The notes beneath the pieces were generated by a model, which was not told the DNA's origin, ran no database searches, and was given only the letters and a program-made list of their open reading frames with translations. From contig CP141142.1 in NCBI GenBank assembly GCA_035235625.1, forward strand, positions 17,990,995 through 18,054,994: 64,000 nt of DNA, read 5' to 3'. Positions 34,646 through 47,040 of the stretch are shown here, piece by piece. The stretch comes from Saururus chinensis (taxonomy: Eukaryota; Streptophyta; Magnoliopsida; Piperales; Saururaceae). How positions within the stretch are numbered: position 1 is the first letter of the stretch; the number at the start of each line of letters is the position of its first letter. The position numbers and the translations under genes were made by a program.

Positions 34646-37600
34646 CTACTCTACAAGCCAATCTAAAGTAAAACGTTCTTCTGCAATCTGAATCCGCAGA
34701 TCTGGTATTTTCTTCTCTGTTTCCTTCCAGAAGAATGAAATATCTTCATCACATATAACATGTCTCAAAGATCTCATGAAACTCGTTGACACTGGCAGAT
34801 TCATAATCTGAGAGCATTCTCGCATGTCAATCTTCTCCAAATCAACAAGCTGGCCAATCCCATCAGGAAGATCTTGCAAGTTAACACACTGAGAGATATC
34901 TAAATATTTCAATCTCTTTAACCGAGAAATTGTCAGAGGAAGCTTCTCCAAGGAAGGGCAGGCATAAACTCTAAGAATTTTTAAAGAACTCAAATTACCC
35001 AGATCGGCTGGCAAATCAACAAGATCGTGGCAGTTTGATATACTTAGACTCTCTAGGGATCGAATTTCACAAATGCTTGGAGGAAGTTCTTTGAGATCAA
35101 TGGAATGGTCTACTGTGAGATCAAGAAGTTGGGGGAAGATAAGAGGGATATGGAATGAAGATTTGTTGAGGCATTTACCAAAGTCGCAAAGAATCAGAGA
35201 AATCTTTTGCATACCGGGAAGAGGTAGCGTCGATTCGGGCAGCCGGGGCAGACTAATTTTTTCTAACCAAAGGCTTCTCAAATTATACAGAGACGAAAAT
35301 ACTGATAAATTTTGAATTGTTGCAGTTGAACTTCCATAGTTCACTATGACTAGAGATTTGAGCCTTGGCATTTTTCTAATAAAAGGAGGTAAGTAATAAT
35401 TGCTAGAAGTAAAGTTCAGTATGAGAACTTCTGCACTGGGGAAATCCATATCAAACCAATCTGATTTTTTCATTTCACCTGATGAAAAAGAAACATCCGA
35501 AGGAGACAATTAAAAACAGTTTCGGGCACCAAAAAAATGCGGCTAATTAGTTGGTGTCCAATATTAGAAAGGAAGAATTCAGTACCGGTATGTATAGAAA
35601 CAATTTGGGCATGAAACTGGCAATTCTCATTCCTCAGCCAATCCTTTGGGAGCCAATTTTCTCTCCTTGGCATGATCAATCTCTTTCTCTGAGTTGGAAC
35701 CTCTTGGTTATTGATGTGCATAGCCAGGTCTCTCAGCACATCATGTTGAGTAACAAAGAGCTCATTGTAACTGCCGTAAAGATCTCCAGCCCTGTTCCTG
35801 AATTAGAATACAACTGCATTCAAAATTTGTGACAGAAAATATGTTTTGGACAGCAAAATCGATAAAGTTAAAATTACTTACTGTGAATCCTTCACCAGCG
35901 TAACAAGATTTTTATCAGCAAGTTCAATGAGATTAGAAAAAGCAACAACTTCATCAAGATCATGAGTTTCAGCCCATATGGTAATCAGCACATCCAAAGG
36001 GATTTTCCTGTCCTCAGGAAAAGAACCTAAATCAAGGAAACATTCTCTGACTTTGCCCGATAACAAGCCGATGCTAACAGCCAACCGTTCAAGCAGCTTA
36101 AATTCATGTAATTCTGAAATCGTCTCTCCTCTCGAAAGCTTGTTCTTGGCAGATTCCCACATCTTTGGAGGCTGATTTCTCAGTGAAGAACCAATAACTT
36201 TCAAAGCTAGGGGAAGACCTTTACATTCATTCACAATCTGTAAACAAAGGATCCAAATTTGAGATCTTATAACAAGAGAGATGTTCGAACTTCAGTTCAG
36301 TATCAATTGATATTACCTGCTTAACTAGGCGTTTATCTTCAGTAAGAGGAATAGTGTTTTGGTGAAAAGCAGAACAACAGAAAAGCGTGAGAGCCTCGTC
36401 CTCGCCCAGCAATTCCACATCATGGACGTCGTCAAATACCTCACGAAACCGAAATCTAGACGCAACAAGGGTTTTGATTCCAGGGACTTTAAAGACGAGA
36501 TGGTCAAGCTGAGAGATAGACCACACATCATCTAAAACCACAAGTGTTGGCTCCCTGACCTTCTGCTCAAACCGAATCCTCCATTGAGGAATATGATCAA
36601 ACTGATGATAGGAATTAATGCCTGCAATTTGTTCCCATATCTTAAGTCTGAGGCGTTCTGTATTTGCAGATTGCGACACCGTTTCAAAAATAATGCGATT
36701 CTTGAAGAAGCCTGAACAGAATATAAGATTCATAAGAGTGAAATACAAAGTAATTTCCCAATGAAACTCATTACATATTAATTGGCAAGAAAATAGTTAC
36801 ACAATAGAAAGAAATACACCTAAACATATGAGAAAAGCAGCAATCACAAGCTCATATGAGCATTTGATTTCTTCAACCATTCTGCACATTAGCATATGCA
36901 AAAATAAAAGAAGAAACAAAATAAAAAGAAAGAACTAGAGAGAGAACGAGTAGTGGATTGTTCTCTAAGTGGTCTGAAAAACCAAGAAATAGTGACTCCT
37001 GAAAGCCCAGAATGCAACAAAACCATCAGCAATCATGACCAAATTAAGTGAACGTAAACAGCAAACCATACTTTTTACTTGTTGGTCTCTGCAAATCTCA
37101 TTAGCCAGTGTGGTCTTCCCACTCCCACCAATCCCACAAATCCCCACCACTCTCACCTCCTCCTTGTACAATAGCATGTCCTTCACCCTCTCCTTCCCAA
37201 CTCTCATTCCCCCACCAATCATCCCATCCCCCTCCATCTCCTCCAACACCCTCCTCATCATCTCCTCCACATATTCCCCACGGTCACGATCCCCCACCCT
37301 CGCCTTCCCAAGCGCCTGCTCGATCCTCTTGGGCAAACTCTCCATTTGCTCACCGAGCTTCACTCTCATGTGGTGGACGTCGGCTATGAGGTGGGCCTGC
37401 ATGGGAACACTCAGAAACTTGATGATGCTATTGTCCAGCCTCTCCATCTTCTTCGACAGATGATGGCTCCTGTAGAAGTTCCACCGGCTGGAGTGCGCGG
37501 CCTTCCGGACGAGGTCGCGGCCGTGCTGGAGATCGTCGACGAGCCGGCCCAGCTGAGCTTGCCGGTGCTGGGGAAGCTCCACGCCCGAGTATTGGATCTC

Positions 37601-37747
37601 CCGGATGATGGGCAGCAGATCCTCGACCGTCTGCTTCAGCTGGTTGGCTGCTGCGTCCTTGGAGAAGCAGGCATCCTTGCAGAGTTTTCCGAGCTCCTTC
37701 AGCAGCTCGACGGCGACCGAATCGGCGAAGAGGAAGTCAGCCACCAT
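34646..37747 (-). CDS. ADR1: ADR1-type helper NLR (RPW8-NB-ARC-LRR)
   Basis: Five exons on the minus strand: 37747-37072, 36711-36317, 36237-35882, 35797-35586 and 35478-34646. Every intron is GT-AG (360, 79, 84, 107 nt) and phases agree, giving 823 codons plus stop; Arabidopsis ADR1 proteins are near 790-820. Order: RPW8 domain about residues 1-145 (IREIQYSGVELPQHRQAQL at 48-66), P-loop GIGGSGKTT 205-213 with Lys211, kinase-2 LVVLDDVW 282-289, RNBS-B TLVASRFRF 306-314, GLPLAL 364-369, CFLDLGSFPED 423-433, QHD 493-495, then leucine-rich repeats from about 560 to 790, ending LDWLVE. QHD in place of MHD and the ADR1-like C-terminus mark the RNL class. In this family such proteins act downstream of sensor NLRs with EDS1 and its lipase-like partners, forming calcium-permeable pores at the plasma membrane. 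No break or missing motif is seen. NRG1 is less likely, as monocots generally lack it. Confidence 0.95.
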
Positions 37748-37827
37748 GACTGAGGTTGTACTGCAGTTGGGCGGTCGCGAAAAAGAAGAGAGAGACAGAA
37801 ACTAAGGTGAAGGGGGTTAAAGGTCGT

Positions 37828-37835
37828 TATTTATA
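37828..37835 (-). promoter_or_regulatory. ADR1 TATA box
   Basis: TATAAATA on the minus strand, about 80 bases upstream of the ATG at 37747. This predicts a 5' leader of roughly 50 bases, rich in CT runs. The start ATG has G at -3 and G at +4. A 10-bp palindrome, TTAGCGCTAA, lies just upstream at 37846-37855. Confidence 0.65.
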
Positions 37836-37855
37836 AGAAGGGTTCTTAGCGCTAA

Positions 37856-40267
37856 CTACGAAAGAATTTATTTAATATGGTATTAATTTTAAATTTTATA
37901 TTTAAATAAAAATATTTTTTTTATAATGCGCCCATTCTGCTATGCTCCTCTCATCTTTTTTTTTCTTTGTGCTTCCATACCTCCTATGTGGCTAAAATAA
38001 AATAATCTTTTTTGCTAGTTGATAGCGGCAAAAGTGAGTTCACTTGTACCAATCCTAAGCACGTATGGGAAGGACAAGGAAGGGGGTAAGAAGGCAACCA
38101 TGCACATCACCCGATAACTCCTTAGCAGCTACTCCAAGCTTAGCTAGCAGGAGCTCAACCTTGACACCTAGGTCTCCTTTGGCTAAGAGAAGCGCCTCGA
38201 CATGATGGTAAGATTCAAACCACCAGCTACACATTTCCTCTTGTCGCCTCTTATTTTTTTCCTCCACCTTCTCTTTGAATTCTCTATTTTCTTCTATGAA
38301 ATCACAAAGATTTATTTGAATTAAAATTTTAAGTTCATTAAATTCGATCCTCCCTTTTGAATGCTAAAAATCTCCTAATATCTATTTTATCTACGAGTCT
38401 TTACAGATTTTCCATAGTAAAAACTATAAATATTTACTTACTTTGTTATATATAAAAAAAGTAAATTTACCCTCTTTGTATATTACAAAAAAAGTAAATA
38501 TTTATTATTTTTATTAAACAAACGACAATTCATAATCCGTAATCTTTACAGTTTCTCATGGAACTCTGGGGTGTCTTTCGGGTCCCGATGTGTTGACAAG
38601 GTGCTGAAAAGCTAAGATGGAGGTGTTGATTTGAAAGATGCGGATCCTGCCTCTTGTTGATGAGGCCTTGCCAGAGGGGAATCAACCGCCCGGTCTCCAG
38701 GTCTTCAAATCTCATCTTCCAAACCAACTTAAGCGCTCACGCACCAAATGAGAGCCAGACTCCAAAGCTAGATTTGCGATAAACGAGACGAGAATGCAAG
38801 GAACCAAAAAGGGAGACAGTAAAATGAGAAGGGTAAAACTTCCATTATCCTCAACGGCTACTGTTGTTTCATTTGAACCAAAATTATAAAGAAGTCAAAT
38901 TCAGATTTGTTTTACTTGCCAATTGGAGTAGATAAGGTCGATCCATAGGGAAAGCCTTGTGGAACAAAGAAAATAATTACGAAAAACATAAAGAAAAGAA
39001 AAATTAAGAAAGAAAGAGTAGAAAAGTATTGAGGTAATAAAGAGTTAAGAAATCAAGAAGAGAAAATACTAAGACATTAAGGGTCATTGTAATATCTAAT
39101 GATGTTCTTCATATGTCATGTTATCTCAGTTAGAGTCAAATGAAGATTCTATCTAACCGGAAAATATGAACATTAAAATTAAAAATAAAAATAAAAAATA
39201 CTTTGAATAGATGAAAGATAAAAACAGTTATTTTTTCAAGAGTTCTATGTATCTAAATTACAAAATATCAAGAAGAAGAGCCTTTAAGCATCTTATGTAT
39301 CTAAATCACAAAGAAACAAGAAGAAGAACAATATTAAATAAATACCACTTCAAATAACTAATACTTACTTGAAACCATTGATGAAACATGAATAGAACTT
39401 CATTAGATTGTTACAAATCACCTCTAGCCTTAGCTTGAAAGCTTAGAAAGCCAATATAATAAAACTAATAATAAAAATATAAAAGAAGAGAAGAAAAATA
39501 GGAGAAGAGAGCTCCAAAGAAGAGAGGATGATCCTTTATCACATCCACCCCTCTATTTATAGGAGTAGAAGGAGTTGCTTCAAAGAGGAAAGTCCAATCA
39601 TATCTCTAGATTGCATCCTAGTTGATTGCCTGATTGGTTGCTTCTCTGGCAATGATTAGATTATAAATCAATTATTTATTTAGCAAATAAGTATATTTGA
39701 ATCTTCCTTTAGTTATTCAATCACCCTCATTGTCTTTCCTTATGTGCATCAATCACAACCAATGAAAATATTCTTCATGTGCTGGCCTCGGGTTAGTTTA
39801 CTAGTTGTTCGTTTGCATGCCAGATTTGACCCATATAAATTCAAAATTGTGAATTGTTTCCTGAAATAGGAAAACGGAAGTCTTCTTTTCAATACCATCA
39901 GAATCATATCAATACGAATTATACATAGAAAGATATAGTCGAAATACTAAGGCTGTGTTAGTCTGTCCAAATCAGCTTCTTCCCAAATTTAGTTCTCTTG
40001 ATGCAAATCTGAAATCTAACGGGTCCACAAAGTTGTGTTCAATCATTCCATGCATGTTTAGACCATTAGGAGCCCATTCTTGACTTTTCAATAGTTTTGG
40101 GTAGTTGGGCTTCAATTCCTCTTCCAGTTGGATCATGTTGATGCTTGTTTAGACATGTAAACTCAATTAAGGTCCAACTAACTTATTCAAAATATAAATA
40201 GCCCAACTAAGTAATGAATTAACACAAAATATGATTGCAATTTGAAATGTGAGAAAATTTAATTGAA
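37856..40267. other. Gap upstream of ADR1, no gene recognised
   Basis: AT-rich. A 65-codon minus-strand frame at 38530-38727 (MRFEDLETGRLIPLWQGL) and a 70-codon one at 38055-38267 have no similarity I know. The segment 38900-40260 reads like decayed LTR sequence, without a partner in the window. Confidence 0.4.
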
Positions 40268-40420
40268 CATTATTTCACTGCATCAGCCACGCCCCCATGC
40301 TTGACCACTCTGTCTGAACATTTAAGCAAATGAACGACCTTAGCATTTCCTGCTCCGTCAAATCCCTCAACGCTCTTCTCTGCGCCTGCGCCCTCGCTAA
40401 GAGCTACTCGGATAAAGGAA
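40268..40420 (+). pseudogene. PPR-protein gene fragment
   Basis: In one frame the sequence reads MLDHSV, a TGA, then TFKQMNDLSISCSVKSLNAL and LCACALAKSYSDKGKK. This is the pattern of a plant P-class pentatricopeptide protein (HALRTF-x-M, then SLNALL-x-AC-x-LAK). Only about one and a half 35-residue repeats are present, and an in-frame TGA replaces the expected Arg codon, so it cannot be a working gene. Full PPR proteins bind organelle RNA. It merges into a purine-rich tract on its right. It is probably a piece of a host gene carried here by a transposon or by repair, but the carrier is not identified. Confidence 0.6.
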
Positions 40421-40545
40421 AAAAAGATGGGATGAAGAAAGAGATTGGGAGATATAGGGGAAGAAGAAAAAAAGAGGATGGAAGAAAGAGATCAGGAGAG
40501 GAAGAAGAAGATCGAGAACAATACAGAAAGAAGAAGGAAATAATA
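40406..40545 (+). repeat. Purine-rich low-complexity tract
   Basis: Almost wholly A and G (GGAAGAAGAAAAAAAGAGG and similar). It directly follows the PPR fragment. Confidence 0.75.
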
Positions 40546-40879
40546 GGGGGTAATTTTGTCTTAAAAAAATAACAATTTGGACTTTATGAGTAATTTAAAA
40601 AGTTATTGTACCTTTTCGTTAGAAAAAGTCTATGCGTCAAACCAAATGTCAGGTTTTTCTTATAAGAACGCTTCTACCCCCATTTAAACAACAAATAAAA
40701 TGGACATGAATTATTTAATCTCTCACAAGCCGCCATGCCCCCTTAATTTTGCTCTTCTCACCCAAACACTCTCCTTCTCTAGTGAACCATGGCCAATTGC
40801 CAGCGAGTGCTTTTTTTTTTCGATTAATACCATCTGGCTATCATGGGGTAGCCAAGTATACTATCCTTAACATATATTA

Positions 40880-41690
40880 GGGCATACATACAAATAGGAG
40901 TGTTATCTATTAAGTGTATATGTATTATAGGAATTGATCATAATATTGTATACCTTGTATGGAGGTATTACAGGGAAGGCATGCAATGTTACGCAATATG
41001 TATGCACATAATGCACACATTGATGCATATACATAGTTAACCATATTGGGACACTTAGTTGGCTAATACATATTTGTAGTCTTAAGATGTTCCCCCCCCC
41101 CCCCTCTTAAATAGTATTTGAGAGTCTTGTGGAGTATTTTGGGGCTTTTTGGCAAACTTAGGAGGGATCACATCAGTACAACCACTTTGGCTACCACTTC
41201 AATAGAATGCAAGAAATCCTTTATTCTATATAGGGGGGACTTAGTGAGCTAAATTATATGAGCTGTTGGTATAATATCTAGCCCTGTAACCAGTTATCCC
41301 GGATGACAAACAAAGCTTGTTGGGTTGCTAGCCATCATGCTAGGAGCTACGTCAATTGGAGGATAGGGCTCTCCGACCCATAGGTAGGCCATTCGGCTTT
41401 ATGACCTTATTGAAAAGAATAACCCTTGCTTTCACATGGCTAAGATGGAATATTTCGATGTCTAAGTTGCCCAAGTTAGATATGTGCATCGCAAGGCTGG
41501 GTGCCCCTCTGGCTAGCTTGCTTGGAAATGTCCCAGCATGTTCACCTTGGATGAGTTCGTTGCTTGGCTTCGGAGGCTAGACACTCGGTCAAATGATATA
41601 AGGCCATAACCTTGATGAAAAAGGCTTACTTGTTTGGCTATTTGGCATTGTGAGTGCCGCACGAATGGTGCTTCTCAGGCACCTCCATGA
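40880..41690 (+). repeat. Direct repeat, copy 1
   Basis: Collinear with 50110-50860 at roughly 70-75 per cent by eye. Shared blocks include GTCTTAAGATGT, a C-rich run (13 C at 41092-41104), GAGAGTCTTGT, ACAACCACTTTGGCT, TATATAGGGGG and CCCCTCTGGCTAGCTT. The TATATAGGGGG block looks like a promoter, so these may be old LTRs. A 20-bp unit is duplicated nearby at 41783-41822. Confidence 0.6.
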
Positions 41691-43699
41691 AGAGTGGTTT
41701 CGGAGACAAGGTTTCATCTTTCTAGGTGACTAAGACAAACATTTGAACGAAAAGTTGGAAAGTATTGAATGTGATGTCCTGCAACCTCGATGATCTGAGG
41801 CCAACCTCGATGATCTGAGGCCAATGGACTAATATGTGAAATACAATCTGATGAAAAAATGGGCTGAAACAGACGTGAATGGATGATGGTTGATTAGGTC
41901 CCTTCTTTGTTTCAGATTGATTGAGCGGCATTTGCCATCACAGGCACAATTTTTATAAGGACAAAGTGTAGTCATATTCTTGTTCCCTAGACGTTGATAT
42001 AGAATGCTATTGAAGAAATGTAGAGTCAAGTTGGGACTCAAAATTAGTGCAAATGGCAGCAAGCTCTTGCTAATGCAGTATGGGATGTATCAGCAGCTAA
42101 AGGCCTTGTCAATCTTGAGACATCTCTACCCAATGATGTTGTGGGCACGCAGCCAATTATCTTTACAAGTGAAATGTGAGACTCCTTGATGTGAGGATGG
42201 GCTGAGATTGAGCCCCATTTGGGGTGGTAGTGTTGTGAATGGACGCACAGCCCATTTGAGGACAAAGTGTATAACCATGGTCAGTTGGGTTCTTCTTGCT
42301 AACATTAGACTCATTGGTGGGTGGTTTCATGATGAACATGGAGTAGAAAGAAAAGCCGTGTTGGAAGCCATAGGTCTTGTACTACCTAAGATTTTTAATC
42401 ACATTTTCCTTAAAATTTTACAATTTCTTTTGTAATATAACATTTGTAAATAGTGAAAATTGATAAAATTTGAAACTTGTGAAAACATTTTTTTTCATAA
42501 ATATAAATCATCATACCTGAGTTTTTGAACTTAGACTTGGTCAAATCATTATATAGCCAAACCAAACAATCTCAAGCATGAATCAAATACAAAACATGAA
42601 AATTAAATGTCATAGCCATGGGGTTAAATGAAAATATACCCCAGACATCTCTGAGTACAAATCCAATAATAGTCCATAGTGTAAAGTCTTATACACTAGT
42701 CTAAAATAATATAAATACCTTAACTTTCATCTCACCCAATATAACAATGATCAAATTTATATCAGGTCATTGTAAAACTACAAAAGACTCATATTGAGTC
42801 AAATGTACACTAAAAGTCTAAAAAGATAGGTCATTCTAATCCAACGAGTTCTTGATCAAGGATCTATAAAAGCCTCTAAAACATGTGAGGCTAAAATGAA
42901 GGAAAATGAGTATTTTCATACTCAGTAGGAGAGTCAATCAGTGAACTCTTAAAGTTCAAACATAGCTACTTTCATAAAATATCAACATGGAGAAAAAAAG
43001 CATGATGATAAGAGACCCACAATAACATATGATCATATACATTAAATTACCAAACATTGTTACCATACTTGTACACTTACCATCTTCCTCTTACCATCAT
43101 ATCCAAGTCTATATGGTTATGGGTTGATCAAAGAGTCTTACACTTAACTCTTACTTAGAAGTTTGCAAGCACACTCTTGCTCAAAATCTTACCCTCACTC
43201 AAAATCTTACACTTACTATCGACAACTATAGCCCATTACAATTTAATCAGCTCAAGTGTTGAAGGAAAGGAATGTCATTGGGGTGTCATCTTAACCTCCG
43301 GCAACTAACTAGACACCGTGAAGTTTTCCGAAGGTAAAACACACCTATGCTTATGGGGCATATAATAAAAAAGTAAGAGTAGATCCATGATATTGCTTAC
43401 CAAAATGCACAAATACCAACTCTATGTAGTCGTACAGTGCTAACTAAGGGCATAAACCATACAGTCCACTTTTGGACAGAATCTGACAGTGCCAACTTTG
43501 GGTAGAAACATGCATTGCTCTTAACAAAGTATCATACATCTAGCCTTAAATATAATACCAAGAAAATATGCCGCATGATAAACACCATGGCTAGACATGA
43601 AAAAGCTCAGCCAACAATTTATCAGCTAGCTCAAACACGGAATTTTAATCTTTCTAGCCCCTAAGGTATCACATTCACAATATTACACTTACAGTCGGC
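41691..43699. other. Decayed repeat DNA, no gene seen
   Basis: No frame with a known domain. From about 42480 the sequence has the texture of a plant LTR, and it continues beyond the hAT insertion at 43708. Confidence 0.4.
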
Positions 43700-43707
43700 A
43701 ACTAGAG

Positions 43708-44919
43708 GTAAGCGTGCTAACGAGTTGAGTCAAACTGAGTTTTGAGGTTTTTTTACTCGAGCTCGATTTCTATAAATTTGGCTCGAGATCGAATCAATCT
43801 TGATTGAACATCTAGACACCTAGCTCGAGCTCAGTTCAACCAAGGAACTCTAAAACTCGACTTAAGGTCGAGCTCAAAAATATACTATAGTAGTTTGAAC
43901 CTATGTTCGAATTGAGCTTAAATCCCATTTACAACCCAAACTATTTCCCCCCATAAAAACTATATTAATTTAGAGAATCATGTCAACATTACAAAAATAA
44001 AAAGATTATAACAACCACAATTCTATTCTATTAAAGTTGTAAATATCACTTCAAAATCAATGGTTAAAATAAGAGTCAATAAATTACCCCATAAAAAATA
44101 TTCACTTGTCACCAAAAATTTAACCAATGCTATTCTAATCTCGCATTAATAGGCCATCAAAAATTGAACTAGTCATCAAAGTCATGACAACTCCTATTCA
44201 TAGATTTTAGATCTAATTATTCTAGTGACCACAACAAAGTTTATGATGAGAGTACTATCTAGACCACAGCAGTAACATATTTCAAAGTGTGTGCATTGTG
44301 TGCAGAAATAGAAATCATTATAATTGGACCCTAGAAGTAAAATCTAGACTCGGTTTACTAGATATATTTGCAGGCAAAATCTAGATATAGTTCACTAGAT
44401 CTCTCATTCTAAACCAATATTATTGATTGAATTAAAAATATTGTTCACGCAAGTAGAATTACATATTTATATTTGTTAGGATTAAAAAGTTTAAAGGTAG
44501 TATTTAAAATTTAAATTAGTATTAGGATTTTATATTTGTTTGAAATATAATAGCATAATAGGGGTATTATGTAGTATATTATACTCTATGTATTAATATA
44601 TATATATATATAATAACATAAAATATTATAGGTACATGAAAGGTGAAAGTTAAGAAATTTATATAATAAGTGTATAATATGTAGGAAGTGATGTATAATA
44701 AACCAAGTCAAGTTTGAGCTGAGCTTCGAGACGATCTTGAGTCAAACTTATTAGGTTTTGAGTCTAGTTGATTTGAGCTAGCCCCTATTCGAGATTGTCT
44801 TGTTTACTTTCAAGTTCAAATCGAGCTCGATTCAAGCTCCCTTCAACCGAGCCAAAATTGTGTCGCATCGAGCCGAGCCTGTTCAACTCGACGAGCTAGC
44901 TCGACTAGTTAGAAGCCTT
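43708..44919. mobile_element. Non-autonomous hAT element, GAGCTCGA-rich ends
   Basis: A perfect 8-bp target duplication AACTAGAG flanks it (43700-43707 and 44920-44927), the hAT hallmark. The ends are inverted: AAGCGTGCTAACGAGTTGAG on the left against AAGGCTTCTAACTAGTCGAG on the right, 15 of 20 matching. Both subterminal regions are crowded with GAGCTCGA-type motifs. The AT-rich middle has no transposase, so it must be moved in trans. Confidence 0.85.
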
Positions 44920-44927
44920 AACTAGAG

Positions 44928-46248
44928 CCAATTAAAGCACTAAGAGACTCTAGTACCGTAAATAATGCATATCACTAGAGCAGGTGGAAAACTAACAGTG
45001 CCAACTAAGGAAAAAAATATTACCGTGCAAGTGGAAAACTTACGGTGCTCTAAAAAAAGCGACAAATGTCTTGGCTTAGTCATAGCACTAAGTCAACACC
45101 CCAAAGAATAAATGCCATGAAGGTCTCAAAACGGCTTAGCCGACTTCTCATCGGCTGGCAAAAGGTCAGAACTCAATCCATCAGAAATAACCAAAGCTTA
45201 CTATCTTACTATTAATTTCCTTGGTTCCAATATGTTCAAGTTTATGATACATGCATTATTGCTATGAAATCTTACTCTTACCTTCTTCCCATTAAACTCC
45301 AAGCCCTAAGCTTGTCTACTCCCAAAACCCAGTCTGCTCGTTGCACCAACATCCAATCCAACCAATCCGTAAGTCCACATAATCATTCAACCATAAAGTC
45401 TTGTGCATATTGCTCCAATATTCAATCCAATCCTAATCAACCCCTAGCCCGTCACACACACCCATTGATAACATGCATGCAAACACCCTCAGACCCAAAC
45501 CAAAATCCACATGCAATAGGTCTGACATAATTGACAATGTGTCAAACATACATGTAGCATCTTCATAACTCTTAGCATAAACATACGAGCATATGTATAA
45601 CCTATCGAATAAATATATAAACATACCATTTAACAAGCATGTATGAAACTTATCATATAGGCATTTTTTCAATCCATTTAATTAATATGTAGATAATTCA
45701 TAACATAGGCATTCAGCCCATTCATTGAACTAGCTTGTGTAAAAGTCTTCCCTATGAACATACAGATAGTCCACCAATCATCAAACCATTAAACACACAA
45801 TTTGATTATTATTCCCACAACATGATAACACACTATTCCACGTCATAACATTATCATTATGCATCAATAAGATTCATTTATCTTGGTCCTACCATGCATT
45901 ATCCCATAAAAGCACACTAGTACGATGTTACAGAGTTCAAAGTCTCCTACCTCGTAATCCACGTAAGTTCAATACTGAGCACACGATAGTATTGGCGGAG
46001 TCGGAAGCCAAAAGAATTGCCTAGTTGACAGAGTTATTCTCCCAAGGGTTTATAGAATGTATGGGTAATCTTGGCAAAATAGGGTGACATAAATCTATGC
46101 GGTAGAATCTGCAATCCATGGCAGCGCACTAGGGGCAACTAGGAGAAAAGTTGTGCCAAAAGAAGTGGAAAATACAAATGAAAGGCTAATTGGAGGTTGG
46201 CAGCCAGCTAAGAAGCACTCGGCTGGCCACAAGAGACACCAAAGTTGG
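44928..46248. other. Decayed repeat DNA, no gene seen
   Basis: Continues the sequence interrupted by the hAT element at 43708. A frame at 45264-45530 has no recognised domain. Confidence 0.4.
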
Positions 46249-47040
46249 TGTCACGTGTGCAAAGCATTGCCTTAGTGTTCACTCCCGTGATGACCGAGCT
46301 GCACCATGCAATAGTCAATCTCTCCAACCTTCCCACTTGTATGCGCAAGGGGAACAAGCAATCAGCAACACAAAGCCGTCTCTGGTGAAAAGGAGCTCTG
46401 CCCAAATCAGTCCATAAAAGTACAATGGCAGGGACAGGGCAAGGCTGCTCAGCAGATCGGAGTTCTCTCTCTCAAAACTCTGTTTCACTGCATAAAATTG
46501 TCTACCAGGGCTGCCTTTGCTCTCTCTCTCTTACATAGACTCAGCCAAAGGCCGGTCCTAGTGCTAGTAGAGCATACATAACCCACCCATACAAGGAGTC
46601 TCACCCTGACCAAATCTCTCCTCCTAAGCTGGCCGCCCTAGTCCAAATCAGGAAACCAAAGGGAAGTCCTTCTCAGGCTAGGAGTCCAGCGCCTAACTGC
46701 TTCAAGAGTCCAATCCATCCAGGGAACATGTTGCCTCAACTCCTACTTAAGCTAAGAGTGTGGCTATCCTGCATAAGTAGGTCCTAACCGCCTTAGGAGT
46801 CCGTCCCTAAGTGCATGTGGTGCCCAACTTGCCATTAGAGTCCTGCTTGCACAAGGACTCCTCCTCAGCCTGCTCCGCAAGGCCAGTATCTGTCTGGAAC
46901 CGCTCCAACGCTGCTCTCATCATTCGTCCGTGCCCAAGGGGCTGCCTAGGCTGACCGTCACCTAGGCTGACTTGGCTGTTCGCTGCCAAGTCTAGGGGGT
47001 AGCCACTCCCTCTCTCTATGGGACAAGTTTAGGGCTAACA
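46249..47040 (-). mobile_element. Solo LTR, family 3
   Basis: 792 bp collinear with the LTRs of 30702-33523. On the plus strand it starts TGTCACGTGTGCAAAGC and ends AGGGCTAACA, and it carries the repeated TTAGGAGTCC motifs. Flanks GTTGG (46244-46248) and GTTAG (47041-47045) match at four of five bases. No inner region is present. Confidence 0.8.

Noticed and set aside
34646-37747. NRG1-type or ordinary CC-type NLR
   Set aside because: RPW8 domain, QHD motif and ADR1-like LRR/C-terminus fit ADR1. The exon layout also fits.
37035-37753. Long plus-strand frames over ADR1 exon 1
   Set aside because: Antisense shadows of a GC-rich exon. The minus-strand frame has all the NLR motifs and proper splice sites.
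38530-38727. A 65-codon minus-strand frame as a host gene fragment
   Set aside because: It reads somewhat protein-like, but I could not match it to any family. Too short to support.
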